Below, piece after piece: positions 58,672-64,000 of a stretch of 64,000 bases of DNA. Origin of the DNA: Leclercia sp. LSNIH1 (lineage in GTDB: Bacteria > Pseudomonadota > Gammaproteobacteria > Enterobacterales > Enterobacteriaceae); the NCBI RefSeq assembly GCF_002902985.1, contig NZ_CP026167.1, positions 806,001 through 870,000 of the forward strand. The letters run 5' to 3'. The number at the start of each line of letters is the position of its first letter. The first letter of the stretch is position 1. A program made the position numbers and the translations under genes. A model generated the notes under the pieces. It did not search any database and was not told the DNA's origin. It was given only the letters and a program-made list of their open reading frames with translations.

Positions 58672-59264
58672 AACTGCTTCGCAAAGTAGTTCGGTATCGT
58701 CTCTTTTCCGGTCACCAGAATTGACGTGATACCTGCCTGGTTAGCTCCCTCTATATTATCGACGTTATCGTCAAAAAAGACGGCATCGGCGGCAGAGAAT
58801 CCTTCCGCCTGCAGGACGGCCTGATAGATACGCGCCTCCGGCTTACGCATTCCCATCTCCTGAGAGAGATAGATCTTGTCCGCAGCCGCTTTCACTTCGG
58901 GATACTCTTCTGGCCAGAAGGTGGTGTGCAGACGATTGGTGTTGGAAAGTATCACCACCCGATGCCCCTGCTCGCGCAGTTTGTGCATGATGGCAATCAC
59001 TTCAGGGCGGATACCGACAAAGACCGCCTGCCATCCATGGGAAAATTGCTCGTAACTGAGGGGGAGGGCCATCTCATGGCAGAGCTTTTCGGCAAAAACT
59101 TCATCCGAAATCTCACCGCGCTCATGCTGATGAAAAGCCTCGCCCATCGTAAAACTTTGTTTAAGCGTCGCCAGCGGCACGCGACTGAAATTACTCCAGG
59201 CGCCCAGCACGCGATTGAAGTCGATATCGACAATTACGTTTCCTAAATCAAAGATATAGAGCAT
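58665..59264 (-). CDS. yihX: HAD phosphatase YihX (alpha-D-glucose-1-phosphatase)
   Basis: 199 aa HAD-superfamily hydrolase. Motif [12 protein letters not shown], motif II ILSNTN, and motif [15 protein letters not shown]. coli YihX hydrolyses alpha-D-glucose 1-phosphate. First gene of the yihX-yihY-dtd-fabY run. Confidence 0.95.
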   Translation of the reverse strand: MLYIFDLGNVIVDIDFNRVLGAWSNFSRVPLATLKQSFTMGEAFHQHERGEISDEVFAEKLCHEMALPLSYEQFSHGWQAVFVGIRPEVIAIMHKLREQGHRVVILSNTNRLHTTFWPEEYPEVKAAADKIYLSQEMGMRKPEARIYQAVLQAEGFSAADAVFFDDNVDNIEGANQAGITSILVTGKETIPNYFAKQLC

Positions 59265-59355
59265 TTCTCTCTCCTTGTTTGCCGTGAAAAGTAACTGTAG
59301 CGGGAAAGGAGATGTTTGGCTATGCGCCAGCTTCAGCTTAAAGAAAGGAACGGCC

Positions 59356-59372
59356 CGACGCTCACCGTCGGA
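59356..59372 (-). terminator. Possible terminator after csqR
   Basis: Stem CCGACG / CGTCGG with a 5-nt loop and a partly U-rich tract on the minus strand, 12 nt after the csqR stop. Confidence 0.5.
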
Positions 59373-59383
59373 CCGGAAGAGGG

Positions 59384-60184
59384 TTAACCCGCCTGCTGTT
59401 CGTCGTTTGAATTGACTTCAATGACTTCAACTTTGCTCGATTTAAGGTGCGTTTGCAGCGCGGAGCCGGGTAGCTCGTCAGTAAAGAGTGCCGTCGCCTG
59501 CGCCACGTTACCAATTTCAACCGCAGCAGAGGCGTGATATTTCGTATGATCGGCCGCCAGTAAAATATGTCTGGCATGAGCCATCATCGTTTTCACCACG
59601 CTGGCTTCATTGACGTCAAACTCCATCATCGCGCCGTCGTGTTCAATCGCCCCCACGCTGGTCACCAGATAATCCGCCCGAAAGCCAGACACGAACGCCG
59701 TCGCTGCCGGACCGATAATGCCGCCGTTATGTGGACGCAGCGTACCGCCGGGCACCATCACCTCAAAACGCGGATTTTTATAGAGGATGTGTGCCACCCG
59801 CAGACTGTTAGTGATGATACGCAGATGGTTATGGTTGAGCAGCGCACGGGCCACGTGCTCCACGGTCGTGCCAATGGTAATGAAAATAGTCGAACCATCA
59901 GGAATATAGTCTGCAATCGCTTCGGCAATCGCCCGCTTCTCTTCAGTCAGCGACACTTCGCGCTGCTCAAAGGCCGTGTTCACCACGCTGGATGCCCTGC
60001 CCGCACCGCCATGATGTCGCGTAATCAGTCCCTGTTCGCTCAGCTTGCGGATATCCCGGCGCACGGTTTGCGTCGAGACGTCCAGCAGTTGCGCCAGTTC
60101 ATCAATGTTCATATATCCGCGATCGGCTATCAGCGTCAGCAGCTGATCGTGACGCGGGTTGCCGGTCAGTTCGGTAAGGCTCAT
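59384..60184 (-). CDS. csqR: DeoR-family repressor of sulfoquinovose genes, CsqR (YihW)
   Basis: 266 aa from MSLTELTGN; upstream in-frame codons are not conserved. N-terminal DeoR HTH (MNIDELAQLLDVSTQTVRRDIRKL) and C-terminal sugar-phosphate sensor domain. In E. coli CsqR represses the yih genes and is released by sulfoquinovose-related ligands. Lies downstream of yihV in the same direction. Confidence 0.95.
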   Translation of the reverse strand: MSLTELTGNPRHDQLLTLIADRGYMNIDELAQLLDVSTQTVRRDIRKLSEQGLITRHHGGAGRASSVVNTAFEQREVSLTEEKRAIAEAIADYIPDGSTIFITIGTTVEHVARALLNHNHLRIITNSLRVAHILYKNPRFEVMVPGGTLRPHNGGIIGPAATAFVSGFRADYLVTSVGAIEHDGAMMEFDVNEASVVKTMMAHARHILLAADHTKYHASAAVEIGNVAQATALFTDELPGSALQTHLKSSKVEVIEVNSNDEQQAG

Positions 60185-60218
60185 GGGCTGTCCTCTGAAA
60201 ACCATCACGCCCCGCATT

Positions 60219-61115
60219 TTATACAAAAAGTGACAAAAAAGAGCGGGTTTGATCACAGTCGGGTATACCTGCGCGACCGCCGGGCAGAGTACATTTCAGC
60301 GCGGCGACAGCGCTGGCGAAACGCACGGCTTGCGCTGGAGATAACCGTTGCGCCAGGCTGACCGCCAGGGCACCGTGGAAAACATCCCCCGCCCCGGTGG
60401 TATCAACCACCTCGACCTCAAAGCCCGGCTGATGGCACAGGGCACCGTTCTCCAGCCAAAAGCAGCCGTCCCGGCCCTGCGTGACATAGACGTGTCCATT
60501 TGTGAGCGTTTGTGCTTTTTTAAGCGCACCTTCCGTTTCCTCAAGATGGCTTACCCGACGCAGCCCCGGCGCGGAAAAGGCAGCATGATCGCTGAGGGCG
60601 ATAAGTTCCGCGATGTCCTGAGGGGTTGTATCCGCATCGAGCAACGTTGTGACGCCTTGCTGACGGGCAAGGGTAAACGCCTGCTTCGCCCCTTCATGCC
60701 AACGCACATCGGCTAAAACAATATCCCATTGCGAGAAGTCGATACCCTGCAGCCAGTCTGCCGCAGCGGGAAGATCGGGGCTGGGATAGTTCGCGATGAT
60801 GCGTTCCCCTCTGCCGTCCACCAGCACCGCCGATTGTGACGAGCGGGCATCTTTCACTATGCGCGTGTAGCGGGTGTTCACCCCCAGGGATTCCAGCTCC
60901 GCAAGCAGCCTTCTGCCGGTATCGTCGTCACCCACCCGGCCAATAAAATCCACGGATGCCCCCAGTTTTGCCGCCGCCACCGCCGCGGTTGCTGCCGGGC
61001 CGCCGCCCACTTCCGTATAATTTTTTGCGACATATTTCCCACCTTCCTTTGGTAAATCATCGAGATACCAGATGCGATCCAGCACGGTGATGCCAACACA
61101 AACGATGCGAGTCAT
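60219..61115 (-). CDS. yihV: 6-deoxy-6-sulfofructose kinase YihV
   Basis: 298 aa from MTRIVCVGITVL with AAGGAA upstream; the codons to 61148 are excess. PfkB-family kinase that makes 6-deoxy-6-sulfofructose-1-phosphate. GGGPAATAAVAAAKLG and the catalytic VDTTGAGDVFHGA are intact. Divergent from yihU across a regulatory region. Confidence 0.96.
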   Translation of the reverse strand: MTRIVCVGITVLDRIWYLDDLPKEGGKYVAKNYTEVGGGPAATAAVAAAKLGASVDFIGRVGDDDTGRRLLAELESLGVNTRYTRIVKDARSSQSAVLVDGRGERIIANYPSPDLPAAADWLQGIDFSQWDIVLADVRWHEGAKQAFTLARQQGVTTLLDADTTPQDIAELIALSDHAAFSAPGLRRVSHLEETEGALKKAQTLTNGHVYVTQGRDGCFWLENGALCHQPGFEVEVVDTTGAGDVFHGALAVSLAQRLSPAQAVRFASAVAALKCTLPGGRAGIPDCDQTRSFLSLFV

Positions 61116-61181
61116 GGTGATTCCTTCTGCGTTTTCTGTTGCGCTCATTTTAATTTCACCAAATGTTTAAAAAGTGACCCA

Positions 61182-61227
61182 TGTCTATTTTTTGACTATA
61201 AATTACAAATACGATCAAAAACAGACA
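61182..61227. promoter_or_regulatory. Inverted repeat between yihV and yihU, candidate CsqR operator
   Basis: TGTCTATTTTTTGA (61182-61195) and TCAAAAACAGACA (61215-61227) are inverted near-copies 19 bp apart in an AT-rich intergenic region between divergent genes. CsqR is the expected binder by context. Confidence 0.6.
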
Positions 61228-61270
61228 ACATAGACGCGCAAAAATTGACACGATATGACAGGAGAGAGGC

Positions 61271-62161
61271 ATGTCAGCAATCGCATTTATCGGTTTAGGG
61301 CAGATGGGCGCGCCAATGGCGAAGAATCTGTTGAAGCAAGGCCACCAGCTTCATGTCTTTGATGTGAACCCCCAGGCGGTTCAGACGCTGGTTGCAAGCG
61401 GTGCCCAGGCAGCAACTACGCCCGCGCAGGCTGCAATGGACGCCGAATTCGTTATCACCATGCTGCCCAACGGTGATCTGGTGCGCAGCGTACTGTTCGG
61501 CGAGCACGGCGTGTGCGAAGGGTTATCCCGCAATGCGCTGGTGATCGATATGTCCACCATTCATCCCCTGCAAACCGACGCCCTGATCCGCGACATGGCT
61601 GAACGCGGCTTCAGCCTGATGGATGTGCCCGTCGGGCGCACCTCTGACCACGCCATCGCCGGCACGCTGCTCCTGCTGGCAGGCGGTACGGCGCAGCAGG
61701 TTGAGCGCGCTACCCCCGTCTTAATGGCGATGGGCAATGAGCTGATTAACGCCAGCGGGCCGGGCATGGGCATCCGCGTGAAGCTCATCAATAACTACAT
61801 GAGTATCGCCCTGAACGCCCTCTCTGCCGAGGCGGCCGTGCTGTGTGAAGCCCTCGGCCTCTCTTTCGAGGTGGCGCTGAAGGTGATGAGCGTCACCCCT
61901 GCGGGCAAAGGCCACTTCACCACCTCCTGGCCGAACAAGGTGCTGAAAGGGGATCTTTCTCCCGCCTTTATGATCGACCTTGCACATAAAGATCTGGGGA
62001 TCGCTCTGGACGTGGCCAACCAGCTCCACGTTCCGATGCCGCTGGGCGCCGCCTCCCGCGAAGTTTACAACCAGGCCCGCGCCGCCGGGCGTGGGCGCGA
62101 AGACTGGACAGCCATTCTCGAACAGGTTCGCGCATCCGCCGGGCTGAAAAAATCACACTGA
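61271..62161 (+). CDS. yihU: 3-sulfolactaldehyde reductase YihU
   Basis: 296 aa beta-hydroxyacid dehydrogenase. N-terminal NAD motif [15 protein letters not shown] and catalytic region [14 protein letters not shown]. Reduces 3-sulfolactaldehyde to 2,3-dihydroxypropane-1-sulfonate, the product exported in sulfoglycolysis. RBS GGAGAG. First gene of yihUTS here. Confidence 0.96.
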   Translation: MSAIAFIGLGQMGAPMAKNLLKQGHQLHVFDVNPQAVQTLVASGAQAATTPAQAAMDAEFVITMLPNGDLVRSVLFGEHGVCEGLSRNALVIDMSTIHPLQTDALIRDMAERGFSLMDVPVGRTSDHAIAGTLLLLAGGTAQQVERATPVLMAMGNELINASGPGMGIRVKLINNYMSIALNALSAEAAVLCEALGLSFEVALKVMSVTPAGKGHFTTSWPNKVLKGDLSPAFMIDLAHKDLGIALDVANQLHVPMPLGAASREVYNQARAAGRGREDWTAILEQVRASAGLKKSH

Positions 62162-62178
62162 TACGAAAGGACTGAGGA

Positions 62179-63054
62179 ATGACGATGTACACCCTGAAAG
62201 ATATCACCCGACCTTCCGGCGGTTTTGCCATGCTGGCCGTCGATCAGCGCGAAGCGATGCGCCTGATGTTTGCTGCGGCAGGCGCGCCGGTGCCGGTCAC
62301 GGACCAGCATCTGACGGATTTTAAGGTCAACGCGGCGAAAATTCTGTCGCCATACGCCTCCGCGATCCTCGTCGACCAGCAGTTCTGCTATCGCCAGATC
62401 GTGGAGCAGCACGCGGTTGCGAAAAGCTGCGCGATGATTGTGGCCGCTGACGAGTTTATTCCGGGGAACGGTATTCCTGTCGACAGCGTGGTGATCGACA
62501 AGAATGTCGACGCGCAGGCGGTCAAACGCGATGGCGGCAAGGCGCTGAAGCTGCTGGTGCTGTGGCGCAGCGACGAAGATCCGCAGCAGCGTCTGGAGAT
62601 GGTGAAGGCGTTCAACACGCTGTGTCACGACAACGGTCTGTTGAGCATTATCGAGCCGGTGGTGCGTCCGCCGCGCCGCGGTGCCGCGTTTAACCGCGAG
62701 CAGGCGATTATCGACGCGGCCAAAGAGCTGGGAGACAGCGGTGCCGATCTCTACAAAGTGGAGATGCCGCTGTTTGGCAAAGGCACGCAGCAGGCGCTGC
62801 TGGCGGCCTCGCAGAAGCTCAACGAACAGATCAACATGCCCTGGGTCATCCTCTCCTCCGGCGTGGACGACAAGCTCTTCCCGCGCGCCGTAAGCGTGGC
62901 GATGCAGGCGGGCGCGTCAGGCTTTTTAGCTGGTCGCGCCGTCTGGTCATCAGTGATTGGCCTGCCGGACACCGGGCTGATGCTCCGCGATATTTCTGTA
63001 CCAAAACTACAGCGTCTGGGCGAGATCGTCGACGAAATGATGGCCCGCCGTTAA
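62179..63054 (+). CDS. yihT: Sulfofructosephosphate aldolase YihT
   Basis: 291 aa class I aldolase (LacD/tagatose-bisphosphate-type fold). Cleaves 6-deoxy-6-sulfofructose-1-phosphate to dihydroxyacetone phosphate and 3-sulfolactaldehyde. [15 protein letters not shown] holds the Schiff-base lysine; [16 protein letters not shown] is also conserved. Two in-frame starts (62179, 62185) are 6 nt apart; 62179 is preferred by length. Confidence 0.96.
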   Translation: MTMYTLKDITRPSGGFAMLAVDQREAMRLMFAAAGAPVPVTDQHLTDFKVNAAKILSPYASAILVDQQFCYRQIVEQHAVAKSCAMIVAADEFIPGNGIPVDSVVIDKNVDAQAVKRDGGKALKLLVLWRSDEDPQQRLEMVKAFNTLCHDNGLLSIIEPVVRPPRRGAAFNREQAIIDAAKELGDSGADLYKVEMPLFGKGTQQALLAASQKLNEQINMPWVILSSGVDDKLFPRAVSVAMQAGASGFLAGRAVWSSVIGLPDTGLMLRDISVPKLQRLGEIVDEMMARR

Positions 63055-63068
63055 GAGAGGACCCGAAT

Positions 63069-64000
63069 ATGAAATGGTTTAACACCCTGAACCATAACCG
63101 CTGGCTCGAACAAGAGACCGACCGCATTCTCGACTTCGGCAAAAACGCCGCCGTTCCCACCGGCTTTGGCTGGCTGGGCAATAACGGCCAGGTTCGCAGC
63201 GATATGGGCACGCATCTGTGGATCACCGCCCGTATGCTGCACGTCTACGCGGTGGCCGCCAATATGGGGCGCCCGGGTGCATACGCCCTGGTTGAGCATG
63301 GCATCAATGCCCTGAACGGCCCGCTGCGCGACAAACAGCATGGCGGCTGGTACGCCTGCGTTAACGATGAAGGGGTGATGGATGCCTCCAAGCAGGGCTA
63401 TCAGCACTTCTTCGTGCTGCTCGGCGCGGCGAGCGCCGTTACCACCGGACATCCGCAGGCGCGCAAGCTGCTGGACGACGCCATCGAGGTGATTGAGCGC
63501 TACTTCTGGAGCGAACAGGAGCAAATGTGCCTGGAATCCTGGGACGAAGCCTTCAGCAAAACGGAAGATTACCGTGGCGGCAATGCCAATATGCACGCTG
63601 TGGAAGCCTTCCTCATCGTCTATGACGTCACCCACGATCGCAAATGGCTCGACCGCGCCCTGCGCATCGCCTCGGTGATTATTCACGACGTGGCGCGCAA
63701 GGGTGAGTATCGCGTTAACGAGCATTTTGACACCAACTGGAACCCGATCCGCGACTACAACATCGATAACCCTGCCCACCGTTTCCGCGCCTACGGCGGT
63801 ACGCCGGGACACTGGATTGAGTGGGGCCGTCTGATGTTGCATCTGCGCGCCGCACTGGAAGCCCGCTTTGAAACCCCGCCAGCGTGGCTGCTGGAAGACG
63901 CAAAAGGACTGTTCCACGCCACCATCCGCGATGCCTGGGCGCCGGACGGGGCCGACGGCTTCGTCTACTCCGTCGGCTGGGATGGTAAGCCTATTGTGCG
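63069..64000 (+). CDS. yihS: Sulfoquinovose isomerase YihS, 5' part
   Basis: Starts at ATG 63069 with GAGAGG upstream and runs open to the window end, about 310 of an expected 413 or so residues. N-acylglucosamine 2-epimerase family (alpha/alpha barrel). It isomerises sulfoquinovose to 6-deoxy-6-sulfofructose. [20 protein letters not shown] and [13 protein letters not shown] match E. coli YihS. The truncation is due to the window, not a lesion. Confidence 0.95.
   Translation, partial: MKWFNTLNHNRWLEQETDRILDFGKNAAVPTGFGWLGNNGQVRSDMGTHLWITARMLHVYAVAANMGRPGAYALVEHGINALNGPLRDKQHGGWYACVNDEGVMDASKQGYQHFFVLLGAASAVTTGHPQARKLLDDAIEVIERYFWSEQEQMCLESWDEAFSKTEDYRGGNANMHAVEAFLIVYDVTHDRKWLDRALRIASVIIHDVARKGEYRVNEHFDTNWNPIRDYNIDNPAHRFRAYGGTPGHWIEWGRLMLHLRAALEARFETPPAWLLEDAKGLFHATIRDAWAPDGADGFVYSVGWDGKPIV

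Overview
The window is a stretch of enterobacterial chromosome. Gene order from rraA to yihS follows the Escherichia coli K-12 rraA/glpFKX/tpiA/pfkA/cpx/sodA/rha/fdo/yih segment, and most products are close to their E. coli counterparts. GC-rich codon use, many REP palindromes, a LacY-type melibiose permease resembling the one known from Enterobacter cloacae, and several non-E. coli inserts point to Enterobacter, Lelliottia, Leclercia or a close relative. The genus is an inference; nothing in the window fixes it.

Layout. 1-8.8 kb: rraA, two unrecognised genes, zapB, the glycerol genes glpFKX, fpr, yiiR, yiiQ, tpiA. 8.8-18.6 kb: an SLC13 permease, cdh, sbp, pfkA, fieF, the Cpx envelope-stress genes (cpxP divergent from cpxRA), yiiM, sodA. 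18.8-30.7 kb: an L-rhamnose locus, rhaR and rhaS divergent from rhaBAD, followed by a complete ABC sugar importer, a lactaldehyde reductase and the mutarotase rhaM. The rhaT symporter that E. coli carries between rhaR and sodA is absent. 30.7-36.9 kb: an alpha-galactoside module (LacI-type regulator, GH36 alpha-galactosidase, MelY-type permease) and an XRE-cupin regulator divergent from azlCD. 37-47.9 kb: a carbohydrate island bounded by two 378-bp direct repeats, each holding an almost identical DUF1471 gene. 47.9-54.7 kb: fdhD divergent from the formate dehydrogenase-O operon fdoGHI-fdhE, with fdoG read through a UGA selenocysteine codon. 54.7-59.3 kb: a VapBC-type toxin-antitoxin pair, an Ail-like outer membrane protein, fabY, dtd, yihY, yihX. 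59.4-64 kb: sulfoquinovose genes csqR, yihV, yihU, yihT and the 5' part of yihS, which is cut by the window end.

The most interesting region is 36.9-47.9 kb. A LevR-type sigma-54 activator precedes a mannose-family PTS (EIIA, EIIB, EIIC, EIID), a GH88 unsaturated glucuronyl hydrolase, a frameshifted 2-hydroxyacid dehydrogenase, a KdgM-like porin and a GH43 glycosidase. I find three -24/-12 promoter sequences with identical geometry, in front of the PTS operon, the porin and GH43. A short motif, AGTGTCGA or a close variant, lies 39-78 bp upstream of each and also in front of the regulator gene. This reads as a self-contained regulon for importing and cleaving an unsaturated uronic-acid oligosaccharide. 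The repeats could let the whole block recombine out.
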